The notes below the pieces were generated by a model. It saw nothing but the letters and a program-made list of their open reading frames with translations. It was not told where the DNA came from and ran no database searches. From assembly GCA_022414725.1 (NCBI GenBank), contig CM039462.1:124191786-124255785 (forward strand): a DNA stretch of 64,000 nt, given 5' to 3'. The stretch is from Microglena sp. YARC (lineage: Eukaryota; Chlorophyta; Chlorophyceae; Chlamydomonadales; Chlamydomonadaceae). Both the position numbers and the translations under genes were made by a program. This document shows, one piece after another, positions 44,090-54,793 of this stretch. How positions within the stretch are numbered: the first letter of the stretch is position 1; each line of letters begins with the position of its first letter.

Positions 44090-45700
44090 AATACTAAGGG
44101 ATCCTCGAATAAGTCCCTAAGAGGTGTGAGGAAAGCTGCGAAAGCTAAAGGCTGCAGCCTCCGAGTCATGCGTAGTCCTTCACTGTTCCGGATCAGCCTT
44201 GGTAGTTGAAGGAAGTGGGGGGCCTGATGCTTTTAAAAGACAGACACATCCAATCTTGGTAAGTAATTTGAAATGATAATAATGATTTATTTAGTAGCCA
44301 GATGTGTGTGTGTTGGCACAGTTCTGTGTGAAGTGCATGGATATCCAGATTGTATTGTGCTTGCATATCCGTGTATTTGAGTGTGTTTGTCATCTTGTAG
44401 TGCATGGACATCCAGAATGTGTGTCGTGTGGGAATGCACAGTGAAGGCTTCGAGTATGGAGTGTTAAGGATGGGAAATTTCATTTGAGTGTGCATGTGCG
44501 AGCGTGGTGTATTTTGGTAGTGTGTCATGTTTGCATGGTTGTCTTGTAGTGCCATGGGATAGCCAGATGTGTATTGCATGTTACTGACCACACAGCAAGC
44601 TTAGTATTCACATGGATATATGCAAATGTTTCTGTGTGCATGCCTGATTGGCTTGAGGTTGTTTCATGTTTGCCGTTATGTGTGTGTAGTACTGTGGTTT
44701 GCCAATGTCGTTGTGTAAAGCTCAGTTGAACTGTGCGACCAGTGTATTTGTATCGCCTAGTTGTTTTTGTGGGTGTGTCACAGTTTTGAGGTTTTTAATG
44801 CCTAGCGGTTGATCCAATAGTTCAGATGGCCACGTTGTCCAGGCTGCCAAGACTGATTTGTTCAGTCCTATCGCACGCAAATGGAACGCCCCAGCCGCTC
44901 AAAAAATTCATACTATACCTCTAATGTTGGTGTACATTTCCTGTGCATCAACCGAAGAAAAATCTTTGGATTGTTGGGAATATGCCTGTCAACTGTGTGT
45001 GTGTGTGTGTGTGTGTGTCCGTCCTTCCGTCACAAACTACTTTTTCGGGATTCACGCTGTTATCACAGATAAATCGAATGCTTGTTTGTCTTTAAAATGA
45101 CACACCACTGCAATTCCATGGAACCCCATTGCACAGAGGATGAACTGTGAAGTCCCTGTCCTGAGTCTCCCCCCCACACCGAAGAGGAGAGTTGCTTGTG
45201 TGCCTTAATAGCACCATTCATTCTCATGGGAGCAGTCCTCATTGAGGTTAACACCAAAGGAGATCCTGCAGCGCTACAGTTCAACACAGAAGCTAGGATG
45301 TTCTTCAAACGCAACCCCTAGTGAGTTTGATTTTTTGTGATGTTCTTTACTCGTGTTAATTAGTTCATAGGTTTCTCTTGATTGTACTGGTACTGTTCAT
45401 GTCAAGAAGCACTTGTGTATGGTCCTACTGATGCAAGTAATGGAGCTACCTTTGCATTTTGTATGTTATTGTATGTCAAGGCATTGTGTATGTCATACTG
45501 AATCAAGTTAATTCCCTTGGCATAAACTTATTGTAAGAATGGCCGAATCATATGCTTGTCAGACCTTGCTTGTGGATGATGGGTGCAATGTGAGCAGTGG
45601 TGTCTTCAACAGGGTTTTGTCTAGGTCATTCATCGGTTGTTCTTTGATTGTGACATGTGGGTACTTGTCAATGGTAGCTAAACTTGGTTTGTTACAATTT
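44090..45700. other. Gene-poor host-like DNA, including a (GT)n microsatellite
   Basis: I see no supportable gene. A (GT)n tract lies at 44995-45019. TG-rich sequence (tgtgtgtgtt, ttgcatgt) dominates 44280-44780. Base composition is unlike the virus-like blocks. MITE-A and Tc1-like ends are absent here. Confidence 0.4.
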
Positions 45701-46700
45701 NNNNNNNNNNNNNNNNNNNNNNNNNNNNNNNNNNNNNNNNNNNNNNNNNNNNNNNNNNNNNNNNNNNNNNNNNNNNNNNNNNNNNNNNNNNNNNNNNNNN
45801 NNNNNNNNNNNNNNNNNNNNNNNNNNNNNNNNNNNNNNNNNNNNNNNNNNNNNNNNNNNNNNNNNNNNNNNNNNNNNNNNNNNNNNNNNNNNNNNNNNNN
45901 NNNNNNNNNNNNNNNNNNNNNNNNNNNNNNNNNNNNNNNNNNNNNNNNNNNNNNNNNNNNNNNNNNNNNNNNNNNNNNNNNNNNNNNNNNNNNNNNNNNN
46001 NNNNNNNNNNNNNNNNNNNNNNNNNNNNNNNNNNNNNNNNNNNNNNNNNNNNNNNNNNNNNNNNNNNNNNNNNNNNNNNNNNNNNNNNNNNNNNNNNNNN
46101 NNNNNNNNNNNNNNNNNNNNNNNNNNNNNNNNNNNNNNNNNNNNNNNNNNNNNNNNNNNNNNNNNNNNNNNNNNNNNNNNNNNNNNNNNNNNNNNNNNNN
46201 NNNNNNNNNNNNNNNNNNNNNNNNNNNNNNNNNNNNNNNNNNNNNNNNNNNNNNNNNNNNNNNNNNNNNNNNNNNNNNNNNNNNNNNNNNNNNNNNNNNN
46301 NNNNNNNNNNNNNNNNNNNNNNNNNNNNNNNNNNNNNNNNNNNNNNNNNNNNNNNNNNNNNNNNNNNNNNNNNNNNNNNNNNNNNNNNNNNNNNNNNNNN
46401 NNNNNNNNNNNNNNNNNNNNNNNNNNNNNNNNNNNNNNNNNNNNNNNNNNNNNNNNNNNNNNNNNNNNNNNNNNNNNNNNNNNNNNNNNNNNNNNNNNNN
46501 NNNNNNNNNNNNNNNNNNNNNNNNNNNNNNNNNNNNNNNNNNNNNNNNNNNNNNNNNNNNNNNNNNNNNNNNNNNNNNNNNNNNNNNNNNNNNNNNNNNN
46601 NNNNNNNNNNNNNNNNNNNNNNNNNNNNNNNNNNNNNNNNNNNNNNNNNNNNNNNNNNNNNNNNNNNNNNNNNNNNNNNNNNNNNNNNNNNNNNNNNNNN
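45701..46700. other. Scaffold gap of exactly 1,000 N
   Basis: A run of N of round length, so a placeholder of unknown true size. Sequence on the two sides need not be adjacent, and ORFs through it are meaningless. Confidence 1.
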
Positions 46701-46749
46701 GACTTCACACCTTGACAATCCCGCAATCGCTCATTTGAAAGTGCAAGCA

Positions 46750-46898
46750 GAAGCGTTCCTGCCTCCCGACCGATGAACTGTTGCAACTGTATGATCGGAA
46801 TGCGATTCCTTGGTAATGCTCAACTAAGAGTCTCAAGGGAGCGCTAAATCGGCGAGAGAAAGTAAAGAAAGTCCCGAGGAGTCTAGGACGCCCATTAC
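46750..46898 (+). mobile_element. MITE-A, highly diverged full-length copy
   Basis: Starts gcgttcctgcctcccgaccg and ends aggacgcccatta, with recognisable gcgattccttgg in the middle. Its presence right of the gap links this side to the rest. Confidence 0.6.
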
Positions 46899-46940
46899 CA
46901 CGATAGAGAAAGATTGCGGAGACAAGCAAAGCATCAAAAC

Positions 46941-47207
46941 ATGGAGTGCGCTCAACAACTCGAAGGCCGCCGAATCAAGCGCGTGCGTACGTTCTCATGG
47001 CCCTCACACTTGTCTGACATCGCGCGGGGCATCCCCTTCTCCCACCTCTACGCGGCGCGCTTGCCAATAGTGACCCCATGGGACCGGTCTCTCGGCAGCG
47101 CACGCCGCCGCAGGAGACGTAACAAGCAAAGCGATGGGAAAGATGGCGAGCTTGAGAAAGCCGCTTCACCTCCTGAGGTAACGTTCCCACAGCTGAGGGA
47201 TTCCTAG
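46941..47207 (+). CDS. Hypothetical ORF or exon
   Basis: 88 codons: MECAQQLEGRRIKRVRTFSW, then LYAARLPIVTPWDRSLGSAR and a basic run RRRRRRNKQ. No family and no neighbours of known function; could be an exon of a host gene or chance. Confidence 0.2.
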   Translation: MECAQQLEGRRIKRVRTFSWPSHLSDIARGIPFSHLYAARLPIVTPWDRSLGSARRRRRRNKQSDGKDGELEKAASPPEVTFPQLRDS

Positions 47208-47209
47208 CG

Positions 47210-49225
47210 CCACGAAGGGAACAGTGAATATCTTCGATTTGCTCATAGCCACTCTTCGGACCGAGAAGCATCTTGGACGCTCGAACGGTGAGTGTGCTCT
47301 TAACTAGGACGTCGCGTGTTCTATGACGATCTGTGTGCAAATGCAGGTTACCAAAGATGTGACCCCGCCGTCGAACCAAAAAGCGTTTCATAACGACCAG
47401 TTTCGTCGTGCACTCGATGTCAAGATGTTAAGTGTGCTGCACGGTTACCGTCAACGGGCTCCCTTACAACAACACTGCGCGCAGCACCGACTAAGCCCGC
47501 TGCCTCGACTGCGTTAGGGTGGGAATGCCTCTGCTGGTCTTACGATGGGTGGTGAGGGTGACTGCAGGTCATAGTCATTCCAGGCGGGGCGGCGGAGAAG
47601 GCGAGGGCGCGGCGTGTGCGGTTCGTTCCCTCCGGAAAACGGAGTCTTCACGTTGGCACGAGCGTGTGTCAAAGGGAAAAGAAATATGCGCGAGGTGCCA
47701 GCTGCTTGCGTCGCGCGAGCGGGGGCCGCAACAGTCGTCGGCCGAAAACGTCAACGACATCCGCATGGGAAAGCTCTGCGCATTCAAGACCGTTGACAAG
47801 TGCCAAGCTCAGGAGTAGCCAGGAGAAACTTCCGAATCAGCTGACCTTTTCACTCTGCGCATAGGCAAATGTAACCAGCTCACGCCTCTGTGAGACGCTT
47901 AAAATGGACCGTCGGAACCTCTGCGCTGGGGGCATCGTGTGTGCATTCATTGCTTCGAGCTGCTTTGTATCCTACTTATAGTGTCAGTGTTCCTATCATC
48001 GTCTGCAGAAGAGGTGTCCTTGAGCTGGACGTCGGGTTGTACCTGGAATGGCCATGTCAATATGGGCGTTGTCGATCCTGCGACGGGCGCTCCGAGTTTT
48101 TGTTCCCAAGCGATGTTGACGGCCCACTTTTGCTCGGTTGATATTTGCACCGTGTCCCTTTGGGATACATACCGTCTACGGGGACGCTGGTTGCTTGGCG
48201 TGTGGCATCTCCGTGTTGTCCAATCGTGGCTGATATGGTTTGCAGTATGGCTCAGTGGGAGGCTCAATCGACGTATCCGTACTTTATAAGATAACCGACC
48301 TTCCATCGGGGTTGTTAACAGAAGACTCTCTCTCTGCTCTTCTCTTCGTCTCTCCTCTGAGGGTTCGGGGGGAGTTATCTGGTTTGGACCATGTGTTAAG
48401 CGTGCTTCACTGTGACTGCTTTGCGGGCTGCTTCACAAGCTTCTCTCATGTAGCAACCTTCGACATTCGTCCTATCTGATGGACCGATGTTTGCGACGGT
48501 CTCTTCTTGCCTTTTTAGAGGCGCGCCTCTCAGGTTCTCGCAATGACAATTCTCTTCTTCGATATTATCGATTTGCGTACATTGGGGATGTGTTGCTTCC
48601 TCTGTGCCATCCATCGTTGCGTGTCGCTGTCAGTTCTGTAGGATCTCAGGTGACGCTGTTCTTTCTGATACATTCGATTATTGTTTCCACGTTGTCATGG
48701 GATAACGTCGGGGAATTGCCTCGTTTGCCTCCTCAGAAGCGCGCTCTAGCGAAGCGGCGTGCTTGCAACTTGTTGTGGTGTTTGCAATGCGCGTGCGCGT
48801 ATTGCGCAACAAAGACCTTCTAATATTGCACGTTTTGTTTCTGCTCTTTCGGGAGTTTCTCCGAGTTTCGTGACGCTTGGGGTGCATATCCTATCGACGA
48901 GGGTTCGGGGCTGACTCTAACTTGTCTTCTTCGCTTCTCCTCGTCATTGTGCGGGTCTTCTGGGCGTCCATCAACGCGGAGCGACAACCTATATTACTCG
49001 AAAGACAGAGGAAGGCGTAGGGGGGGCTGTCGCGTGTCTACGAGCGCGGTCATGCCATCTACTTGGCAGTTTGGTGTCTCTGTTGTGCCGGTGGACGACG
49101 GTTAAATAAGGACTCTCGCATGTCCTAATCGTGTGTTGTTGCCAATTCGGCGTTGGTCTCCTCTGGGTCGCGTACGAATCATGGACGGTAGAGTCATCGA
49201 CGACGATGCTTACGCGTCCTTGATA
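47210..49225. other. Host-like region without supportable genes
   Basis: GC-richer than the virus-like blocks. One frame at 47939-48289 reads LLIVSVFLSSSAEEVSLSWT, then TWNGHVNMGVVDPATGAPSF with several Cys, which could be a secreted protein or exon but lacks an ATG. Nothing else stands out on either strand. Confidence 0.3.
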
Positions 49226-49293
49226 CACATTAGGTTACACCGCAAGGTGTGCCGTACACGAAGCGGTTTCATTTAAGTATTCCGTTGACTGTA
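49226..49293 (+). repeat. Tc1/mariner-like right end
   Basis: attaggttacaccgcaaggt, gtgccgtacacgaagcggtt and TATTCCGTTGACTGTA match the right third of 37183-37613, with two substitutions. It lies right of the N gap. Confidence 0.75.
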
Positions 49294-49636
49294 TTAGGTT
49301 TACTTATTTTCGGAAAGCAAATGAGCCAAACTGTTCCAACCTCCGCCATGTGACTTGAGTTTGCAACGCGCAAGGAGACCTGCTGAATCTCACCTCCACA
49401 CGTTGTGTTTCCAAGGAGCCGTTGTTTGCTACTGTCAAGGCAGATGCCGTAGCTGCTATTCACCCAAGTTGAGAAGCAAGCGGACGAGCTGGCACTGTTG
49501 CTAAAAGCAGCCACGGCATCGGGCAGAATTCAGCTCTGCGCCTGTGCAGCAACTATCATAAAGCTGCAACTGGCGCTGTCTTTGAAACCACAGCAGCTCA
49601 CGTATTTCCAACAAGGTTTCAAACTCCCGAGGTCAC

Positions 49637-49876
49637 ATGCTGGCCACCAAGGCAAGCCTGTTGCCTCCTGAGTTTGCTGAGCGATTTGACAAGCTCCTGG
49701 ATCGACGCAACAACAGCGTTGCTCACCAGGAGACCGGCACGCTGCTGGAGGAGGAGTCGAGAGCTCAAGAGCTATTGTCAGCGCTTCCAGTCCTGCGCAT
49801 CAAGCACAACTGGGAGGCCTGGGTCATCGATGTCTACACCGAGCTCGCAGCAGCGTTCCCTCTTCGCTTCCCTTGA
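49637..49876 (+). CDS. Hypothetical ORF or exon
   Basis: 79 codons: MLATKASLLPPEFAERFDKL-LDRRNNSVAHQE, then LLEEESRAQELLSALPVLRI and HNWEAWVIDVYTELAA. Helical, well-balanced, and the frame is open upstream of the ATG too. It reads like an exon of a cellular gene; family not recognised. Confidence 0.35.
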   Translation: MLATKASLLPPEFAERFDKLLDRRNNSVAHQETGTLLEEESRAQELLSALPVLRIKHNWEAWVIDVYTELAAAFPLRFP

Positions 49877-49879
49877 TAT

Positions 49880-49975
49880 TACACTCGACGGAACATATAA
49901 TGAAACCGCTTCTGGCGTGTACGCCACACCAGATGTGTGCCTTATGGTGTAGAAAGCCACGGGGCAGTGGAATAC
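49880..49975 (-). repeat. Tc1/mariner-like right end, inverted and diverged
   Basis: On the minus strand: ggggcagtggaata reversed, then caccataaggcacac, gcgtacacgccagaagcggt and a degenerate ttccgtcgagtgta. It retains the STAPW-coding part of cargo ORF2. Confidence 0.6.
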
Positions 49976-50168
49976 CATAATGTTTGTTGTAGCCCGTCAA
50001 AAACAAGCAGCCTTGCACTGGGAAATGGAAACGGTCTCCCTAGACCCAACAGTTCCATGCAATGCAGCCTTGCGATTGTGAGAGCAGAGATTCTGTAGGA
50101 ATACGCCCGCTCTTGTGTAACTCCTCCGTAATGCTTGTCCGTGTGCCAGAAGAGACTTGATCACGAAT

Positions 50169-51793
50169 TCACTTCGAGCACGAATGCGCCATGTACTTTT
50201 TGACGGCAACGAATCGTTGAAATGCTCCTCCCCCCGCGGACGTACCCCATACTCGACAGCAAGCGTCCATTCCGAGCGACGCGACCACGAAATCCGAGAC
50301 AGTCGTGCGCGCCCTATTAAACCGGTTCACGTCGTGCACCACGAATGTGTAGGACCAGTGCACGACATGACCTTGGAGATTCCTCCCTCCACGCATGTCC
50401 ACCCCGTCCTCACCGACCCCTCCTCGACTTCGTCTGGGTTCTCCCTCGCGTACCCTGAAGGGCTTCCCTCACCTTCACGACGGTGTCGTTGGAGGTCGTC
50501 ACAGGTAAGGACATTACCACTTTATCTTTGACAGCCCCCCTGGTCATGTTCCGAACCGTGTCGCCCAGGAGGACGCTGTTCCGCACGATCAATGCCGTGG
50601 TACCGTCGAGGTACGTGTGGTTCGTCGTGAAGTCGCGCACCCTGAACGGGCCTCCGTCCAACAGAAGGATGTCCCCTATGTCAAACGGGCGCTGCGTAGC
50701 CATGGTCACCATGAAGCGGATGCGCTCCTGTAGTTGCGACACAAGGAAAGAGGCCGCGAGCATGTAGGTTTTGAACATGTCGAATCCCTGTCCGAAGGCC
50801 GGGTAGCCCCACATCGATGCGATGACAACCGCCGCAAAAAGGGTATGAGAGGACGCGATGTCAATCATGATCCAGTCGACGCACTTTGTGGTCCGTGAAG
50901 ACCTGATGCGCGAACCGTTTGTGTCTGAAGGCCATGTCGTGCATCATCCTCTCCACGCTCGAGGGTGTGATGGTCGTCCCGCCTTGTCATCCCTCCCACT
51001 ACTCAGCAGCATCCAGAGGTTCTCTATACTCTCGTCGTCCTCCGTGTACAGACCGCGTGTCCATGAAGCGCAAGAACTCCTCTTTTCTTATCGGCGTCTC
51101 TGCGGGGGATAGCATGATCGCGCACAAAGTTTGGAAGAGCCTGATAGCTTGTGTTGGTATGGATCTAATAATGTCTGCGTTCGATACGCCCACCCATCTG
51201 TGGAGGAACTCGCCGAGGGCGCGCTCTCCGAGATGCCCAAGCACACGTCCGCGCACGAGAAGGCACGCGATATATCGGGCGATCCATAATACTAGCCTCA
51301 TTGGCGGAGATGGTACCCCACACCTTCTGCGGTGCGAGAAGAAGACGTACGTAAAAATCACGATACAGTCGTCTGAAGCGCGAGAAAACACGCCGTGAGC
51401 ACGAGGCCGCTGTAAAAATACGCGCGTGACCGTTCTCGAATGGAGAGTGTTACTGGACATGCGCTCGGACAGTTGGATGCACGCGAACGCCAGCGCGCTG
51501 AACACAGCAAAACTCACGCACCTCCGTATGCCCTTGGAGTAAAGGACGAGAAAGTCCCATCGTCTTACGAGAGTTCTGCGCGCGAACCTGCCTGCAATCC
51601 ACGCGACGTGCGCCAACCCGACCATGGCGCCCGTTGTCGCGACGATCTTGAACGCATCATGGGTGTCGGTTTCGTCATTCAAATCCATGACCGTGCCGAA
51701 CGCGATCATCCCCCCCAAACAGAAGAGAGCAGCCGAAAACAAAAGCGAGTGCCACCATTTGGGACACAGGGGGCTCAGGCGATTCCGAAACAA
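50169..51793 (-). pseudogene. MscS-like mechanosensitive channel, frameshifted
   Basis: Minus-strand pieces in order: 51793-50999 has three to four membrane helices (WWHSLLFSAALFCLGGMIAF; KGIRRCVSFAVFSALAFACI) and a loop (SPAETPIRKEEFLRFMDTRS). Near 50950-50890 MMHDMAFRHKRFAHQVFTDH continues, then shifts frame to CVDWIMIDIASSHTLFAAVV, and 50868-50520 has RFMVTMATQRPFDIGDILLL then DGGPFRVRDFTTNHTYLDGT, the beta domain of MscS channels (P-F-x-I-G-D). At 50482 AAG/GTGAGG could be a splice donor or part of the exon. Downstream pieces (50402-50169) shift frame again. The layout with a long cytosolic loop is that of plant/algal MSL proteins. At least two shifts, so a pseudogene or an error-rich assembly. 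Confidence 0.6.
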
Positions 51794-52047
51794 CCGCGAC
51801 TACAGTGCCCATCGTCAGATTTGTCAATCATACAGCTAGCTACAGGGACATTTTACAGTCGGAGACGCAATTTGTGATTTGATCTGATGAAAATGGACAC
51901 CTTGGGATTTTTGACAAGTTGAACCATCAATCTTTGTAACCGATCAAAACCCGTTCAGAAGTGTCTTCGCTCATGCTGTCTCACATTGTGCGCGTTAAAG
52001 CGATAACATTGTTGGTATATATGATTGATACAACGGCATGCACGGGC

Positions 52048-52403
52048 TACAGTTGGTGGAACAATAAAATGAGTGGATGGTCCTATAAAATGACCCGTCC
52101 GGCAAAGAAACCTCCTGACATGACGCATTGCACATCAACAACAAAGACCCGTGTTCTTTTGGGCCACGGTACTGGGGAAGAGGCGATCGCTTAAGTGCGG
52201 CTGGTCCTTCAATTGACACTCTCGAAGTACCGACAAAAGAACGATACGGAGTCTGCAGGATGGAGAGCCGTGATCTAAAAAAGAACCACGATATTCTCGT
52301 TAACATCCTGCAATTTGTTGATTCAAAATCGTATTGGTGTTCCACTGCCCCGTGGGTTGCTACACCATTTGGTAAGGTGTGCCGTACACGAGGCGGTTTA
52401 GAA
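52048..52403 (+). mobile_element. Tc1/mariner-like TIR element, degraded, right end missing
   Basis: Starts TACAGTTGGTGGAACAATAA; the interior matches 37183-37613 with several indels (ORF1 broken), ORF2 reads MESRDLKKNHDILVNILQFV, but the right TIR is replaced after gaggcggttt by the gene remnant that follows. Confidence 0.75.
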
Positions 52404-52648
52404 AAAAAGAATCTAACTGGCAACTTGAATGCGAATACGATCAAGCTTGGGGATAAGTGGACTTAAAGCGGCGTGGGAGACAAGCATGGCAATGACGACT
52501 GGTTGCGACTATTCAATAAAGATGGACTGGATACTATGGGGGTCTGGCTGCCGGGCTACGAACTCAACGGTCCCACGTCCACGAAGACATAACGCCAACG
52601 GAAATGTAAATGTAACAGGCAAATTGAATGCGAATACGGACACGTGAG
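52404..52648 (+). pseudogene. Remnant of a giant-virus virion-type protein
   Basis: One frame reads NLTGNLNANTIKLGDKWT, an in-frame TAA, then SGVGDKHGNDDWLRLFNKDG, and after another shift NGNVNVTGKLNANTDT. The N-x-T-G-x-L repeats and the G-V-G-D-x-H-G-N-D-D-W-L-R-L block are characteristic of giant-virus structural proteins, often paired with N-V-T-G segments like that in the 29710 gene. Only this C-terminal fragment remains, welded to the end of a TIR element. Confidence 0.6.
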
Positions 52649-52655
52649 CCACATT

Positions 52656-53249
52656 CTATAATCTCTCAATAGCCTCTGGTATCTGGTTGAGCAGACGACC
52701 CAGTTCATCACATGCGTCACATGCGTCATTGAACAACGGGAAAAGCAAGCCCTCAGGACGGGGCCTGTAGTTCTCGTGTAGCATCCATAGGGAAGCTGAT
52801 GTCCAGTGTCCAGATGTTTGATAGACAGTATCAGCCATGGAATGTAGTGCTTGGCAAAATTGCGTATAGTGTTTGCCGTCACGCCCCTTTGATAATGTAC
52901 TCAGTTGTGCGCTCCTTTATTACCCGCAGCTCGGCAAATCTGGGATCCAAGAATGTCCTGTCCTGAGCCCAATACACATCGGCGGCATCAGGAAGTACCT
53001 GCATCTTCTTCTCAACGTACACTGCAATTCCATCCAACAAGGATACAAGCAACGCTGTGCGGTCTGAAAGTTGTAGCACAGATCGTCGTGACTGCATCCA
53101 GGCAGAGCAGCAGCAGATGCAGCCATCAAGTGAACCCGGATATGGAATGAGCGCATTGTGAATGAAATCATGACACCTGGGTCATTTATCCCAGCCACTG
53201 TTTCAAACAAGTCTCTCCCCCCCTCCAAAAAATATGCAAGAGTCAGCAT
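52656..53249 (-). pseudogene. Unrecognised protein in three frames
   Basis: Minus-strand pieces that read as protein in succession: MLTLAYFLEGGRDLFETVAG, then MQSRRSVLQLSDRTALLVSL ... DRTFLDPRFAELRVIKERTT, then HYTQFCQALHSMADTVYQTS and GLLFPLFNDACDACDELGRL. F-L-D-P-R-F recalls a hAT-transposase block but the rest does not convince me. Two one-base shifts separate the parts. Confidence 0.35.
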
Positions 53250-53290
53250 GTTCTGTTTTATTTATTTCATCATTCTCCCTTACACTGTTA

Positions 53291-53454
53291 ATGGGCGTTC
53301 CTGCCTCCCAGCCGATTTTGACTGGTTGAGAAACATGGTATGGAGAGGAATTGTGATTCCTTGGTGCTGATGTCTTAAGCTAGCGAGTCGTTCAGGATTC
53401 TCTAAATCCTGATTTAGAAATTTAAAAAAATCGGCCGGGAGGCAGAACGCCCAT
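53291..53454 (+). mobile_element. MITE-A, complete copy abutting a Fanzor end
   Basis: ATGGGCGTTCCTGCCTCCCA to CAGAACGCCCAT, one base lost in the right TIR. Its right edge touches ttgttctcaaataaagtggg, so it either inserted at the Fanzor terminus or was the Fanzor insertion site. Confidence 0.8.
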
Positions 53455-53483
53455 TTGTTCTCAAATAAAGTGGGACACACCGC
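53455..53483 (+). repeat. Fanzor-element terminus, 29-bp remnant
   Basis: ttgttctcaaataaagtggg plus acacacc, then unrelated sequence. The fifth copy of this terminus in the window. Confidence 0.6.
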
Positions 53484-53576
53484 ATGGAAGAACAGGAACT
53501 CGACCACTTTTTCGTTTGTTTTTGTGGGGGCGTTCGGAGTGCGACATGTGAAAAGTAATGAGACATAATATTACGA

Positions 53577-54345
53577 ACACATTTCCCATGGAAATGAAAG
53601 ACATGCTATCATCGTCATCTTCTCGCTCGGTCTCAGACGTTGTGGTTGCTTGGTACAACGAACCGGGGATGGAACGATGGGTATCCGCGCTGGCTTTTGC
53701 GTTTTCGGAGCGTCCTGCAGGCGAGCGGTAACGGATATTCGTGTTCCACAAGGGTAGTACTGCCGAAGATGCAAAGCAACGTTTGTTCGATGTCTTGGGT
53801 ACAAAGTGTAGTGATGTCGATTTCTTTTTCGAGCATCTGGATAATGTGGGTCGTGAGGCAGATACGGTGTTGCATTACACGGTGTCGCGTTTGCGTGCTG
53901 GCGACATGCTGTGAACCGTGTGGCCTTCTTGCAGGGTGATCCTTGGGACCATTTTGGGACGCCGCATGGTGGCAGGGAGAGGAATCTAGATGTGTTTTCA
54001 TCAAAGCTTGTGGCATTGCTTGCGCCTACCGCTCATCCGATGGCATCGAACCCTGAGCCATTGTTTTGCAACCTGATGAGCGAGTCGCGTGTCATGCGGA
54101 GAGGGCTCTCGCACCCTCAACGTCTGGACCTTGAGCGGGTTTGGTTGAGGCCTTCGGATGCGAATGTAAGGTGGACAGTTATGTGTTCGCTGCGGGGGCG
54201 CAGTACCTTGTGGACTCCATGCGCCTTTCTCAAGAAAAGCCATTGTCTTGGTGGACGTCCCTTCATCATAAAATTGCGTGCTGACGAGATCAATGCTTGG
54301 GAGATCGAGCGGTTTTGGTTGCATATTTTTGGTGATGGTGTATAA
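53577..54345 (+). pseudogene. Unrecognised protein with in-frame TAA and one frameshift
   Basis: ATG 53577 opens MEMKDMLSSSSSRSVSDVVV-AWYNEPGMERWVSAL, hits TAA near 53730, and in the same frame continues RIFVFHKGSTAEDAKQRLFD ... VSRLRAGDML to a TGA. The next frame then runs NRVAFLQGDPWDHFGTPHGG ... DEINAWEIERFWLHIFGDGV to 54345. Composition is protein-like throughout, so this was one gene of about 255 codons. No family recognised. Confidence 0.5.
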
Positions 54346-54463
54346 AAACAAAATGCATCATGATTGGAATAAGCATTGTTTCACTCCGCTACAGCTGCTC
54401 CTCCTCATTACTTTTGTCGTAACATCAAACGAATACCATTAAAAGATGATGGCGCTGTCGACT

Positions 54464-54560
54464 ACAGTCGGCGGAACAGTAAAATGAAACATATATCAGA
54501 TGGAAATAAATGTACGACATCGCCGTTAGAAAATTGGCGTTAAGAATGGTCGCTGACTTG
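54464..54560 (+). mobile_element. Tc1/mariner-like left TIR with gene start copied from 27851 region
   Basis: TACAGTCGGCGGAACAG, taaaatgaaacatatatcag, then the first 15 codons of the 27480 gene (ATGGAAATAAATGTACGACA) before decay. The third kind of cargo found behind this TIR. Confidence 0.65.
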
Positions 54561-54655
54561 GGTGTGTTAAAAACTTCTTGTTTTACGAACATCTAAAGCC
54601 ATCTTGAAACCGCCTGCCGCCTGAGGATCTAAATTCAGTTGAGTAGAACATTCAA

Positions 54656-54690
54656 AAAATCCGCAGTGAGGCAGGAACACACATTCTGTA
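54656..54690 (+). repeat. MITE-A solo right end
   Basis: aaaaaatccgcagtgaggca ggaacacacatt, joined to the ankyrin-gene leader (ctgtaccgcttgcagatacc). The same junction type is seen at 56996 before gene B. Confidence 0.6.
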
Positions 54691-54793
54691 CCGCTTGCAG
54701 ATACCGCCAGGCAAGTGCAACCAAGGGTTTATAGGGTTTATCCCAACTCAGTATTTATTTGCTGTGCGCTTGCATGCATTGTACACACATTCT
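54690..54793 (+). promoter_or_regulatory. Shared leader of the F-box/ankyrin-like genes (gene A copy)
   Basis: ctgtaccgcttgcagatacc, ggcaagtgcaaccaagggtt, tatagggtttatcccaactc occurs before all four genes (54690, 56998, 58916, 60960). The TTTATAGGG unit is present 1-2 times here and about five times before gene D. A common promoter/5' UTR copied with the genes is the simplest reading. Confidence 0.5.

Noticed and set aside
45539..46786. ORFs spanning the N run
   Set aside because: Translation through unknown bases is meaningless.
52656..53249. hAT transposase
   Set aside because: Only a short FLDPRF block matches; the remaining sequence shows no catalytic or dimerisation motif I can trust.
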